Source: Paracoccus caeni (GTDB lineage Bacteria > Pseudomonadota > Alphaproteobacteria > Rhodobacterales > Rhodobacteraceae). From it: a stretch of DNA of 64,000 nt. The notes under the pieces were generated by a model, which had not been told where the DNA came from, searched no databases, and saw only the letters and a list, made by a program, of their open reading frames with translations. This document shows, piece after piece, positions 16,359-24,946 of this stretch (position 1 is its first letter; each line of letters opens with the position of its first letter). The DNA lies in the NCBI RefSeq assembly GCF_016629665.1, contig NZ_JAEPRQ010000011.1, positions 26,150 through 90,149 on the forward strand. The letters are read 5' to 3'. The position numbers were made by a program, and so were the translations under genes.

Positions 16359-16367
16359 TCTGCTCTG

Positions 16368-17225
16368 TTACACAGCCGAGACGTAATCCAGCCCGATATC
16401 CAGAATCGGCGCCGAATGCGTCAGCCACCCGACCGAGATCAGATCGACCCCGCTTTGCGCAATCGCAGCGACCGTCTCGCGGTTGACCCCGCCCGAGGCT
16501 TCCGTGACCGCCCGCCCGCCGACGATGCCTACCGCCTCGCGCAACTGCACCGGGTTCATATTGTCCAACATGACCACATCCGCACCCGCCTGCATCGCCT
16601 CGCGAAGCTGATCCAGCGTGTCCACCTCGACCTCGATCTTGACCATGTGGCCGCCATTTCGCCGCGCCAGATCGATGGCCTTCGCCACCCCGCCGACGAT
16701 GGCAATGTGATTGTCCTTGATCAGGATCGCATCCGACAAGGCAAAGCGATGATTGACCCCACCGCCGACGCGAACCGCATATTTCTCAAGCGTGCGCAGC
16801 CCCGGCGTGGTCTTGCGGGTATCGGCGATGGCCGCTTTCGTGCCCTTCACCGCCGCCACCATATCGGCGGTGGCCGAGGCGATGCCCGACAGGTGGCACA
16901 GGAAATTCAGCGCCGTCCGTTCCGCCGTCAGCAGGCTGCGGGACGGGCCGGTCACGGTGAAAATCCGCTCGCTCGGTGCGACCGTATCGCCATCCGCGAC
17001 ATTGCGCGTGAAGGTGCAGGACGGATCGACCAGCTCAAAAGCCAAGGCCGCCAGATCCAGCCCGGCAATCACGCCCGCAGCCCGCGTCTGCGCCGTCACG
17101 GTCGAGACATGATCCGCCGGGATCACCGCCAGCGAGGTCAGATCGCCCGCAAGCCCCAGATCTTCGGCCAGTGTCGCGCGCACCGCGTCTTCGATCATCA
17201 GACGCGGCAAAGGGGTGATCGGCAT
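16368..17225 (-). CDS. nadC: Quinolinate phosphoribosyltransferase
   Basis: 285 residues, usual length. It makes nicotinate mononucleotide from quinolinate and PRPP, third step of de novo NAD synthesis. Family segments seen: LAFELVDPS, ERTALNFLCHLSGIAS, RKTTPGLRTLEKYAV, GGGVNHRFALSDAILIKDNH, EVEVDTLDQ and DVVMLDNM. ATG 17225 follows the nadB stop by one base, with AGGAG eight bases upstream; an in-frame TTG at 17243 would overlap nadB and is less likely. It is the last gene of nadABC. Confidence 0.96.
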   Translation of the reverse strand: MPITPLPRLMIEDAVRATLAEDLGLAGDLTSLAVIPADHVSTVTAQTRAAGVIAGLDLAALAFELVDPSCTFTRNVADGDTVAPSERIFTVTGPSRSLLTAERTALNFLCHLSGIASATADMVAAVKGTKAAIADTRKTTPGLRTLEKYAVRVGGGVNHRFALSDAILIKDNHIAIVGGVAKAIDLARRNGGHMVKIEVEVDTLDQLREAMQAGADVVMLDNMNPVQLREAVGIVGGRAVTEASGGVNRETVAAIAQSGVDLISVGWLTHSAPILDIGLDYVSAV

Positions 17226-17226
17226 T

Positions 17227-18741
17227 TCAGGCGCTCCTGACAAGGCGGGTTTGGGTCAGCAGACGCGCCGACCTAAGAATATCGTCCAGCACCATCCGGC
17301 GACGGCTTGGCCGCGCCACCTGCGCCGGGAAATCAAGGCGCGAATGGGCGCCCCGCGACTCGTCGCGCAATGCGGCAAAGGTAGCGATGGACAGCGCGAC
17401 GATGGCCGCGTCATCCCCCATCGGCAGCAGTTCCGACATCGCCTGCCGCAACGAAGCCCCGTCGCGGACGATGCCCAGATGCCGCGACACAATCCCGCGC
17501 ACCGCTTGGGTATGCGCCGCCTCGGGCAACTCGATCCCTTTGGGCGCAGGCGCAAGCGGGCGGGTCCGGGTTGCGGCGATGCTTTCCGCCGCGCGCATGC
17601 CGACAACCGCGCCTTCCAGCAGCGAGTTGCTGGCCAGCCGGTTCGCGCCATGCAACCCGGTCGAGGCGCATTCGCCCACCGCCCAAAGCCCCGGCAACGT
17701 CGTGCGCCCCTTCGTATCGGTCCAGATCCCGCCCATATGGTAATGAACGGCGGGCCGCACCGGGATCGCATCCCGCGCCGGATCAAGCGCCGCCGCTGCG
17801 CAAAGCCGCGCAATGCCGGGAAAGCGGACCGCAAAACGATCCCCAAGCGCCTGCCGCGCATCAAGGAACACCCGCCTGCCGTCGGCGATCTGCTGATGAA
17901 TGGCGCGCGCCACCACATCGCGCGGCGCAAGCTCTGCCCCCGGCTGATCGGCCATGAAGCGTTCGCCCCGGTCGTTCAGCAGGATCGCCCCTTCGCCCCG
18001 CACCGCCTCGCTGATCAGGGTCACACGCCCCTGCCCAAGCGCCAAAGCGGTCGGATGAAACTGCACGAACTCCATATCCGCCAGCGCCGCCCCGGCACGC
18101 GCCGCCATCGCCACGCCCTGCCCGAAATTCGAAACCGGGCTGGTGGTGGTGTCGTAAAGCCCGCCGATGCCGCCGGTCGCCATGACCACCTGCGAGGTCA
18201 GCAGAACCTCGGCCCGGCCATCACGCGCCAGCAGCACGCCGCTGATCTGCCCATCCCGGGTCAGCAACCGGCGCACCTGCGCCCCGGCCAGCACCGTGAT
18301 CGACGGGCAGGTCAGCACCGCCGCCACCAAGGCCCGCGAAATCTCGGCCCCGGTCCCGTCCCCTGCCGCGTGCAGAATGCGATGATGGGCATGCGCGGCC
18401 TCGAGCCCGAAACTGAAGCCCGACGCGCCGCGATCAAACCGGACACCATGCCGCACCAGCATTGCAATCGCGTCCGGGGTTCCGCGCAAAATCCGCTCAA
18501 CCACCGGCGCATCGCAAAGCCCGTCGCCTGCCGCCAGCGTATCCGCGATATGCGATTCCACACTGTCACCCTCGGCCAAAGCCGCCGCGATCCCGCCCTG
18601 CGCCAAAGCGGTCGAGCTCGCCTCGCCCAGACCCGCCTGCGTGATCAGCACCACCGGGCGCGGTGCCAGTTCAAGCGCCGTCACCAGCCCGGCAATGCCG
18701 CTGCCGATGACCGCGACCCTCCCGGCCAGCGCGCCGTTCAT
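17227..18741 (-). CDS. nadB: L-aspartate oxidase
   Basis: 504 residues. FAD enzyme oxidising aspartate to iminoaspartate, the first step of de novo NAD synthesis. The N-terminal dinucleotide site is VAVIGSGIAGLVTALELA, with family segments SSTALAQGGIAAAL, VVMATGGIGGLYDTTTSP, MEFVQFHPTAL, and VHYHMGGIWTDTKGRT followed by LWAVGECASTGLHGANRLASNSLLE (quoted in parts). It overlaps nadA upstream by four bases and almost touches nadC downstream, so nadA-nadB-nadC form one operon. Confidence 0.96.
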   Translation of the reverse strand: MNGALAGRVAVIGSGIAGLVTALELAPRPVVLITQAGLGEASSTALAQGGIAAALAEGDSVESHIADTLAAGDGLCDAPVVERILRGTPDAIAMLVRHGVRFDRGASGFSFGLEAAHAHHRILHAAGDGTGAEISRALVAAVLTCPSITVLAGAQVRRLLTRDGQISGVLLARDGRAEVLLTSQVVMATGGIGGLYDTTTSPVSNFGQGVAMAARAGAALADMEFVQFHPTALALGQGRVTLISEAVRGEGAILLNDRGERFMADQPGAELAPRDVVARAIHQQIADGRRVFLDARQALGDRFAVRFPGIARLCAAAALDPARDAIPVRPAVHYHMGGIWTDTKGRTTLPGLWAVGECASTGLHGANRLASNSLLEGAVVGMRAAESIAATRTRPLAPAPKGIELPEAAHTQAVRGIVSRHLGIVRDGASLRQAMSELLPMGDDAAIVALSIATFAALRDESRGAHSRLDFPAQVARPSRRRMVLDDILRSARLLTQTRLVRSA

Positions 18742-19712
18742 ACCTCCAGCATCCGTTCAACCGCCCGCCGCGCCGCGCCCGCAATCGCAGGATCGACGGT
18801 GACTTCATGGCGGTTCTGTTCCAGCGCGGTGCGGATGTTCGACAGGCTGATCCGCTTCATGTGGGGGCACAGATTGCAGGGCCGGATGAATTCTACATCC
18901 GGGTGATCCGCCGCCACGTTATCGCTCATCGAGCATTCGGTCAGCAGCACGATCCGGGGCGGTTTGTGCTGCCCGACATAATCCGACATCACCGCCGTCG
19001 AGCCGGAAAAATCCGCAGCCTCGACCACCTCTGGCGGGCATTCGGGATGCGCCAGCACGATTGCGCCCGGATAGGAATCCCGCATTTCCTGAATATCGGC
19101 GGGGGTGAACCGCTCATGCACCTCGCAATGGCCACGCCATGCGATCAGTTCCACATGCGTGTCGCGCGCCACGTTCTGCGCCAGATATTCATCGGGCAGC
19201 ATCAGCACCCGCGGCACGCCCAGCGATTCCACCACCTGCTTGGCATTGCCCGAGGTGCAGCAGATATCCGATGCAGCCTTCACCGCCGCCGAGGTGTTCA
19301 CGTAAGTCACCACCGGCACCCCCGGATGCGCCTGCCGCAGCAGCGCAATATCCTCGGGCGTGATCGAATCGGCCAGCGAGCATCCTGCCCCCATATCCGG
19401 GATCAGCACGGTCTTTTCCGGGTTCAGCAGCTTCGCCGTCTCGGCCATGAAATGCACACCGGCCAGCACGATCACATCGGCCTGAACATCGATCGCCTTC
19501 CGCGCCAGCGCCAAACTATCCCCGACAATATCGGCAACCCCATGAAAAATTTCGGGCGTTTGGTAATTATGGGCAAGGATCACAGCGTTCCGTTCGCGCT
19601 TCAGACGGTGGATCGCTTCGATATCGTCCTCATACATCATCCAGTCGGGCTGCGGGATGATCTTGCGAACGCGATCATAGAGGTCGGGCAGGCGCAGGGC
19701 TGACGTCATCAC
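18738..19712 (-). CDS. nadA: Quinolinate synthase
   Basis: 324 residues. Condenses iminoaspartate with dihydroxyacetone phosphate using a [4Fe-4S] cluster. Cysteine motifs typical of the family are visible: DMGAGCSLADS, DICCTSGNA and RPCNLCPHMK. HNYQTPEIFHG and VVTYVNTSAAVKA are also family segments. The start MMTSALRLPD gives the normal length; AGGAGG lies just upstream on the minus strand. It is first of nadABC, directly downstream of two palindromic sites at 19722-19772. Confidence 0.96.
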   Translation of the reverse strand: MMTSALRLPDLYDRVRKIIPQPDWMMYEDDIEAIHRLKRERNAVILAHNYQTPEIFHGVADIVGDSLALARKAIDVQADVIVLAGVHFMAETAKLLNPEKTVLIPDMGAGCSLADSITPEDIALLRQAHPGVPVVTYVNTSAAVKAASDICCTSGNAKQVVESLGVPRVLMLPDEYLAQNVARDTHVELIAWRGHCEVHERFTPADIQEMRDSYPGAIVLAHPECPPEVVEAADFSGSTAVMSDYVGQHKPPRIVLLTECSMSDNVAADHPDVEFIRPCNLCPHMKRISLSNIRTALEQNRHEVTVDPAIAGAARRAVERMLEV

Positions 19713-19721
19713 ATCCTCCTT

Positions 19722-19740
19722 TATACTCGATTCGAGTATA
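19722..19740. promoter_or_regulatory. Probable NadQ operator 1 (perfect palindrome)
   Basis: TATACTCGA T TCGAGTATA, a perfect 19-bp palindrome ending ten bases upstream of the nadA start codon and 34 bases below the end of the NadQ-like gene. Its position would let a bound repressor block entry into nadABC. Confidence 0.75.
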
Positions 19741-19753
19741 TCAAGGACGGATT

Positions 19754-19772
19754 TATACTCGCCCTGAGATTA
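19754..19772. promoter_or_regulatory. Probable NadQ operator 2 (degenerate copy)
   Basis: TATACTC GCCCT GAGATTA has the same left half and the same 7-5-7 layout as operator 1 but a degenerate right half. The two centres (19731 and 19763) are 32 bp apart, close to three helical turns, so two dimers could bind the same DNA face. Confidence 0.6.
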
Positions 19773-19774
19773 TG

Positions 19775-20665
19775 TCAAACCTTTATCGGCAACCGGGTGC
19801 CGGAAAGCGCCCGCGCCTCGACCACGGCGCGGCGATAACGGAACAGCATGGCCGGGCGACCCCGCGCTTCGGTGGTGGTCTCGCCGGTCTCTTCGATCAG
19901 TTCCTGCTGATCGACCTGACGCCGGAAATTGGGCTTGTGCAGGCGCAACCCCACCAGCGCCTCGACCGTCCGCTGAAGCTGCAAAAGGGTGAAACTGTCC
20001 GGCATGATCTCGAACGCGACGGGGCGATATTTGATCTTGGCGCGCAGGCGGGCAATCCCGGTCGCCAGAATGCGGCGGTGATCGCCCTGCATCGGACGAC
20101 CGAAGGCCGGGGCTTCCGGCGCGCCCGCCTCGGGGATCAGACCAGCCTCGAACATCAGCTCATAGCGCTGCAGAACCAGATCCTCGTTCCACGGCAAACC
20201 GTTTTGCCCAAAAGCGAAATCGATGCGCTGATCGCGGTCGGGATCGCTTTCGGCCCAACCGCGCAACCCTTGCAGGATCTGCGCCAGCCCGGCGGGATCG
20301 CCTTCGCGCCGATCCTCCCACGGGAAATATTCGTGCCAGCCATGCCATTCCGGCTGTCCCGCCCCCGGCGCGGCCTGTTCGCGAACCAGCCCCAGATAGC
20401 TGATCGAGATCCGCCTTGCGCCGGTCACCGAACCCGGATCACGGTCGCTGTCGGCAAAGGTATAAAGCTGCTCCAGAAAGCCCACCGGATGCCCGGTCTG
20501 GCTTTCGATCCAGTCGCGCAAGCCGACCTGAAGGCTGCGATGCGAGGATTCGAACGGCCCCGAGGGCAGCGCCTTGCCCGCATCGACCGTCATCACCCGA
20601 GGCTCATCCCCCGTCACGGCGGCCAGCACCGCGATCAGTTCGGCATGGGCAAATCCCGTCGTCAC
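19775..20665 (-). CDS. nadQ: NadQ-like regulator of NAD synthesis (Nudix-related, COG4111 type)
   Basis: About 296 residues from a GTG start at 20665 with AAAGG seven bases upstream; a longer reading to 20836 adds a low-complexity N-terminus unlike the family. Segments such as PWEDRREGDPAGLAQILQGL, FAFGQNGLPWNEDLVLQRYEL and MPDSFTLLQLQRTVEALVG fit the alphaproteobacterial COG4111 proteins: a Nudix-like domain plus a winged-helix segment (MPDSFTLLQ onward), proposed from comparative genomics to be the NAD regulator NadQ. No full catalytic Nudix box is evident. It lies upstream of nadABC on the same strand, and paired palindromes fill the 62-base gap. Identity as NadQ is by memory of the family and by context. 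Confidence 0.7.
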   Translation of the reverse strand: MTTGFAHAELIAVLAAVTGDEPRVMTVDAGKALPSGPFESSHRSLQVGLRDWIESQTGHPVGFLEQLYTFADSDRDPGSVTGARRISISYLGLVREQAAPGAGQPEWHGWHEYFPWEDRREGDPAGLAQILQGLRGWAESDPDRDQRIDFAFGQNGLPWNEDLVLQRYELMFEAGLIPEAGAPEAPAFGRPMQGDHRRILATGIARLRAKIKYRPVAFEIMPDSFTLLQLQRTVEALVGLRLHKPNFRRQVDQQELIEETGETTTEARGRPAMLFRYRRAVVEARALSGTRLPIKV

Positions 20666-20853
20666 GTTCCAGCCTTTCGTCTTTTCCAAAGGCTTAGCAC
20701 GAAGCGGATCGGCGTCCAATCGGGCGGCGGCTGATGCCGTCGCGTCAAGGTGGCGCGGCGCCCGGCCACCCATGCCGGACGGGGATCCATAGACCCGCAC
20801 CACGATCCGTCCTAAACAATCTCTACCGCTCACCAATAAGGCAGGCCAAGATC

Positions 20854-21675
20854 ATGAGCTATGATCCCTCCAAGGAAGGCGCGCAGATGTCGTTTCAAGG
20901 GCGCATGTCCTATGGCGACTATCTTGGCCTCGACAAGATCCTGACCGCGCAGCACCCGCTGTCGCAGGCGCATGACGAATTGCTGTTCATCGTCCAGCAC
21001 CAGACCAGCGAGCTTTGGATGCGCCTTGCCCTGCACGAGATGAACGCCGCCCGCGACCGGATCGAGGCCGGCGACCTGCAACCCGCCTTCAAGATGCTGG
21101 CCCGCGTCGCCCGGATCATGGAACAATTGAACAGCGCATGGGACGTTCTGCGCACGATGACGCCCAGCGAATATACCGAGTTTCGCGAAAGCCTTGGCCA
21201 AAGCAGCGGCTTTCAGTCCTACCAATACCGGATGATCGAATTCGTCGCGGGCAATCGCAACATGGCGATGCTTGGCCCGCATCAGCACCGCACCGAACTG
21301 GCCGCGCCCCTGCTGGCCGAGGTCGAACGCCCCTCGCTTTACGACACCGTCACCGGCCGCCTGCGGGCGGCGGGCTTCGATGTTCCCGCGCGCGAAAAAC
21401 TGGACGAGCCGCACCATCCGGATCCCAAAGCCCGCGCCGCATGGGCCGAGGTCTATCGCGATCCACGCCGCTATTGGGAGCTTTACGAGCTTGCCGAAAA
21501 GCTGGTGGATTTCGAGGATTACTTCCGCCGCTGGCGCTTCAACCATGTCACCACGGTCGAACGGATCATCGGCTTCAAACGCGGTTCGGGCGGCACGTCG
21601 GGGGTGAACTACCTGCGCAAGATGCTGGACGTGGTGCTGTTCCCCGACCTCTGGGAACTGAGGACAGAACTATGA
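20854..21675 (+). CDS. kynA: Tryptophan 2,3-dioxygenase
   Basis: 273 residues, normal for bacterial TDO. Heme enzyme opening tryptophan to N-formylkynurenine. Family segments: SYGDYLGLDKIL, HDELLFIVQHQTSELW, ESLGQSSGFQSYQYR, and at the C-terminus VTTVERIIGFKRGSGGTSGV and YLRKMLDVVLFPDLWELR. ATG 20854 is used since it gives the standard N-terminus (MSYDPSKEG). It is divergent from the NadQ-like gene but no kynurenine hydroxylase, kynureninase or 3-HAA dioxygenase gene is in the window, so here it more likely serves tryptophan catabolism than NAD synthesis. Confidence 0.95.
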   Translation: MSYDPSKEGAQMSFQGRMSYGDYLGLDKILTAQHPLSQAHDELLFIVQHQTSELWMRLALHEMNAARDRIEAGDLQPAFKMLARVARIMEQLNSAWDVLRTMTPSEYTEFRESLGQSSGFQSYQYRMIEFVAGNRNMAMLGPHQHRTELAAPLLAEVERPSLYDTVTGRLRAAGFDVPAREKLDEPHHPDPKARAAWAEVYRDPRRYWELYELAEKLVDFEDYFRRWRFNHVTTVERIIGFKRGSGGTSGVNYLRKMLDVVLFPDLWELRTEL

Positions 21676-22388
21676 TCCGCGCCGCCGCCTTCGCCATCTG
21701 CTGCGCCACACCCGCGCTTGCCACACCGCCCGACATAATCGGCGTCACGGACCAGCTTTTCGGCATCAGCGCAGATAGCATCTTTGTCTTGCGCCATGTC
21801 TTTGACAATCACGGCGTCCATGAACAGGAACAACGCGATCTGCTGTTGGTCGTTCTTGATCGCAAAACGCGGGCCGAGACCATCTGGCCGGTCTATCGCG
21901 CCCGCAACGGCGCTGATTATGAGCGCGACGCCGATCTGGACCGGCGCTACCGCATCGCCCCGATCGACCTCGACGATCAAATCGACCCTTACGCCAAACT
22001 GCGAGAGGCAGAGGGGATCCCGATCGGACCGTCATGGATCCCCGACGGACACGAAGCGACGATTCAGATGTCCGGCGATCTGGTGACACTCACCGACGAA
22101 GACGGGAAACGTTTTGGACAGGACGAGACCAGCTTGCACAAGCAACGCCTTGCCGCGCTGATACGGACGGGCGAGACGCTCGGTGATTATGGGCGCATGA
22201 ACGGGCTCACCATCACCGACCTGCTGATCGGGATGGACTACTGGCAGGAAAGCTGCGCCTACACCGACGGTTTCCGCTTCGAAAGAATGCTGGGTTCGGC
22301 CCCGACCGCAATGATCCGGGCCAGTTGCACCGATGGCGCGGAAGGTCAGGAATGGTCGCTCATTACGCTGCTGCCGCCGATGAAGTAA
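21672..22388 (+). CDS. Predicted exported protein of unknown function
   Basis: 238 residues. The N-terminus MIRAAAFAICCATPALA resembles a short signal peptide with a cleavage site near residue 17. The mature part is charged, has no membrane segment, and has a Cys pair near the C-terminus (ESCAYTD, RASCTDGAEGQ) that could form a periplasmic disulfide. It overlaps the kynA stop (ATGA), so it is translated with it. I do not recognise the family, and a link to tryptophan breakdown is only positional. Repeat copy A begins 16 bases after its stop. Confidence 0.75.
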   Translation: MIRAAAFAICCATPALATPPDIIGVTDQLFGISADSIFVLRHVFDNHGVHEQEQRDLLLVVLDRKTRAETIWPVYRARNGADYERDADLDRRYRIAPIDLDDQIDPYAKLREAEGIPIGPSWIPDGHEATIQMSGDLVTLTDEDGKRFGQDETSLHKQRLAALIRTGETLGDYGRMNGLTITDLLIGMDYWQESCAYTDGFRFERMLGSAPTAMIRASCTDGAEGQEWSLITLLPPMK

Positions 22389-22404
22389 TCCGCCGCCACC
22401 CCCA

Positions 22405-22563
22405 CGCAACACCCACCCTTCGCAAGCGGTGTACAGGCTGTGCATCTTCTGTGCATGCGCGGTGTACGCTCTGTGCAGCCAAATCCCCAGCATTTGCTGA
22501 AGATCCAGCACAGTCGCTTCTTCGTTGCTTAAATACCGATTGCAACGCCCGCAGCCCGTTGCG
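22405..22563 (-). repeat. Dispersed ~160-bp repeat, copy A
   Basis: 159 bp, oriented on the minus strand, between convergent genes. It begins CGCAACGGGC...GGGCGTTGCAATCGG and ends GGGTGGGTGTTGCG; the ends CGCAAC/GTTGCG are inverted. Over its first 46 bases it differs from copy B by two substitutions and one gap. Over the last ~41 it differs by about five substitutions and one gap. Internal boxes include ATGCACAG and CTGTACACC. Confidence 0.85.
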
Positions 22564-22566
22564 CGC

Positions 22567-23277
22567 TCAGTCTTTCTCGTAATACCCGTAACCCGCAACC
22601 TCGCCAAACCCGAGACTGCGATAAAGCGCCTGCGCACTGGTATTCGCCCGGCTGACCGCCAGCCCCACCCGGTCGGCACCATGCTCTGCCGCCCAGAATC
22701 CGGCCTGCCGCATCATCCACCCGGCCAGCCCGCGCCGCCGCCAATCCGGCAGCACCTCGACCGCATGAACCATCGCAACACCTTGATGTACCGCAACAAA
22801 TCCCGCACCGGCAGCGCGATCCTCGATCCGTCCCAGCAGCGCAACTTTCGGCTCGGCCACGCGCTCCATCACCGCCTGCCGCGCCGGGTTGATATTGCCC
22901 GCGCCCCAGATATCCCGCTGAATCGCCAAAGGCGGCCAGATCGCAAAGGCCGTCACCGGCGGCACCGGCTGGCTGGTCAGCACCTCGACCGGCGCGGCCA
23001 TGATCAGCGTCGGCGTGTCCAGCCGATACCCCTGCCCGGTCAGCGCCGCGACAAGAGCCGCATCGGCATCCAGCACCCGAAACATCGGCTTCTGTCCCCA
23101 GTCCCGATGAACCTCTGCCGCCGCCAATATATCCTTTTCCGTCCAGTCACTTACCGCGCGCGCCGAACTGACCCGACCGCCCGCGCCCAGGCCCCGGCCC
23201 ACGCGAAACCCGCCCACATCTACATATTCAGCGGCAGGCCATGTCGCCTCGAAAGCCTCGGCAATCGCGCGGTCCAT
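22567..23277 (-). CDS. GNAT-family N-acetyltransferase
   Basis: About 236 residues. The C-terminal half has the GNAT acetyl-CoA site (VAVHQGVAMVHAVEVLP followed by WRRRGLAGWMMRQAGFWA) and the closing LAVSRANTSAQALYRSLGF and VAGYGYYEK. The N-terminal ~110 residues form an extra, less conserved domain. ATG 23277 overlaps the stop of the CinA-like gene upstream (TGATG), with a GTG one codon earlier as alternative. The acetyl acceptor, a small molecule or protein, cannot be told. Confidence 0.85.
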   Translation of the reverse strand: MDRAIAEAFEATWPAAEYVDVGGFRVGRGLGAGGRVSSARAVSDWTEKDILAAAEVHRDWGQKPMFRVLDADAALVAALTGQGYRLDTPTLIMAAPVEVLTSQPVPPVTAFAIWPPLAIQRDIWGAGNINPARQAVMERVAEPKVALLGRIEDRAAGAGFVAVHQGVAMVHAVEVLPDWRRRGLAGWMMRQAGFWAAEHGADRVGLAVSRANTSAQALYRSLGFGEVAGYGYYEKD

Positions 23278-24017
23278 CACAGACCTAACCGCTGCTTGAG
23301 AACCGTCATCCCCTCGGCCACGCGCGCCTCATCCAGACCGCGCACGACCAGATTGGTGCCCCATCCATCCGCGTCGTTGAACGGGTAAGAGCCGAAGGAC
23401 AGATCCGCATATTCCGAGGCAACCGCCAGCAAATCCTCGGCCACCTCGCTTTCGCCGCGCCTGACCTCGACCGACAGCGACTGCACCGGACGCCCCACTG
23501 GCAGACGCGGGATCAGCCAATCGACCATGCCGCGAAAGACCTCGGGCACTCCCGCCATCACATGCGTATTGCCGATGGAAAAGCCCGGAGCGGCCGAAAC
23601 TGCGTTCAAAATCAACGTCGCACCCACCGGCACCCGTGCCATGCGCAGCCGGTTCGGCGTCAGTTCGGTCCCCATCCGGTCGCAGCGCGCCTGCAACAAG
23701 GCCCGTGCCTCGGGGTCGATCTCGGCCCTGGTGCCATGCGCCTTGGCCACGGCATCGGCGGTGATGTCGTCATGCGTCGGCCCGATCCCGCCCGAGGTGA
23801 ACAGCAGATCATAGGCGCCGCCAAGGCTCGAATCCAACGCCTGCACCGCCGCCACGATCTGGTCGGTATCGTCCGAGACCACGCGAATCTCGCGCAGATC
23901 GATGCCGGTCGCGGTCAGCACCTGCGCCAGATGATGGGCGTTCCCTTCGCGCGTGCGACCCGACAGGATCTCATCGCCGATGACCAGAATTGCCGCTGTC
24001 GGATTGTCGGATTGCAT
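23277..24017 (-). CDS. CinA-like molybdopterin-binding domain protein
   Basis: About 246 residues from ATG 24017; an ATG at 24035 would add six. It corresponds to the N-terminal MoeA/MoaB-like half of CinA (competence/damage-inducible protein A): AAILVIGDEILSGRTREGNAHHLAQVL, LLFTSGGIGPTHDDITADAVAKA, MAGVPEVFRGMVD. The C-terminal nicotinamide-nucleotide amidase half is absent, which is common in Rhodobacteraceae. In other bacteria CinA-type proteins hydrolyse ADP-ribose or recycle pyridine nucleotides; the stand-alone domain has no assured role. The gene is coupled to the GNAT gene downstream and divergent from map. Confidence 0.85.
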   Translation of the reverse strand: MQSDNPTAAILVIGDEILSGRTREGNAHHLAQVLTATGIDLREIRVVSDDTDQIVAAVQALDSSLGGAYDLLFTSGGIGPTHDDITADAVAKAHGTRAEIDPEARALLQARCDRMGTELTPNRLRMARVPVGATLILNAVSAAPGFSIGNTHVMAGVPEVFRGMVDWLIPRLPVGRPVQSLSVEVRRGESEVAEDLLAVASEYADLSFGSYPFNDADGWGTNLVVRGLDEARVAEGMTVLKQRLGL

Positions 24018-24120
24018 CGCTTTATCCCCCGCCATGTTCCCCGATCTTCTACGCCCCGACGCGGGACTGGAACAAGTGGCGTTCCGGGACTATCTATGCT
24101 TCCAGATGAAAGGACCAGCA

Positions 24121-24918
24121 ATGGATCAGAGCCAAATCACCAAGGAAGGCATCCGCATTCACCCCGCCGAGGATTTCGCCGGGATGCGAAAGGCGGGTGC
24201 GATGGCGTCGCAAATCCTTGACGAGGTTGGCCCGCTGGTTCAGCCCGGCACGACGACCGGCGTGCTGGACGATTATATCCGCAACCGGGTGGAAGAGCTT
24301 GGCGCGACCTCGGCCACGATCGGCTATCGCGGTTATCAGCATGCAAGCTGTATCAGCGTGAACCACGTCGTCTGTCACGGCATTCCGGGCGAAAAGGCGC
24401 TTCAGAACGGCGATATCCTGAATATCGACGTGACGGTGATCGTCGATGGCTGGTTCGGCGATACCAGCCGGATGTATGTCGCGGGCAAGCCCTCGGTCAA
24501 ATCGCAGCGGCTGATTCAGGTCACCCACGATTCGCTGATGAAGGGGATCGAGGTGGTCCGCCCCGGCGCGACCTTTGGCGATGTCGGTGCCGCGATTCAG
24601 ACCTATGCCGAGGGGCATCGCATGTCGGTGGTCCGCGATTTCTGCGGGCATGGGCTGGGCCGGGTGTTCCACGCCCCGCCAAACGTGCTGCATTTCGGCC
24701 GTGCGGGCAAAGGCCCCGTGCTGGAAGAAGGTATGTTCTTCACCATCGAGCCGATGATCAATCTGGGCCGCCCGGAAACCAAGGTGTTGGCCGATGACTG
24801 GACGGCGGTGACGCGCGACCGTTCGCTGTCGGCGCAGTTCGAACATTCCATCGGCGTGACGGCAAACGGGTTTGAAATCTTCACCCCGTCGGACAAGTTC
24901 TTCCCGGTATTCGATTAA
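24121..24918 (+). CDS. map: Methionine aminopeptidase type I
   Basis: 265 residues. Removes N-terminal Met from nascent proteins. The metal-binding and active-site segments are in order: ISVNHVVCHGIPG (catalytic His), LNIDVTVIVDGWFGDTSRMY (two Asp, quoted to 20), CGHGLGRVFHAPPNVLHF (His), FFTIEPMINLG (Glu), and QFEHSIGVT (Glu). ATG 24121 has AAAGGA at about the right distance. It is a single gene, with the divergent CinA-like gene upstream. Confidence 0.96.
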   Translation: MDQSQITKEGIRIHPAEDFAGMRKAGAMASQILDEVGPLVQPGTTTGVLDDYIRNRVEELGATSATIGYRGYQHASCISVNHVVCHGIPGEKALQNGDILNIDVTVIVDGWFGDTSRMYVAGKPSVKSQRLIQVTHDSLMKGIEVVRPGATFGDVGAAIQTYAEGHRMSVVRDFCGHGLGRVFHAPPNVLHFGRAGKGPVLEEGMFFTIEPMINLGRPETKVLADDWTAVTRDRSLSAQFEHSIGVTANGFEIFTPSDKFFPVFD

Positions 24919-24946
24919 GGCTCTTGAAGCGGCGGGCTATGCGCGT

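Noticed and set aside
22567..22682. Coding frame through repeat copies A and B giving similar short peptides (for example NTDCNAR).
   Set aside because: The shared peptides follow from the shared DNA. There is no common start, ribosome site or codon-level conservation that would indicate a protein.
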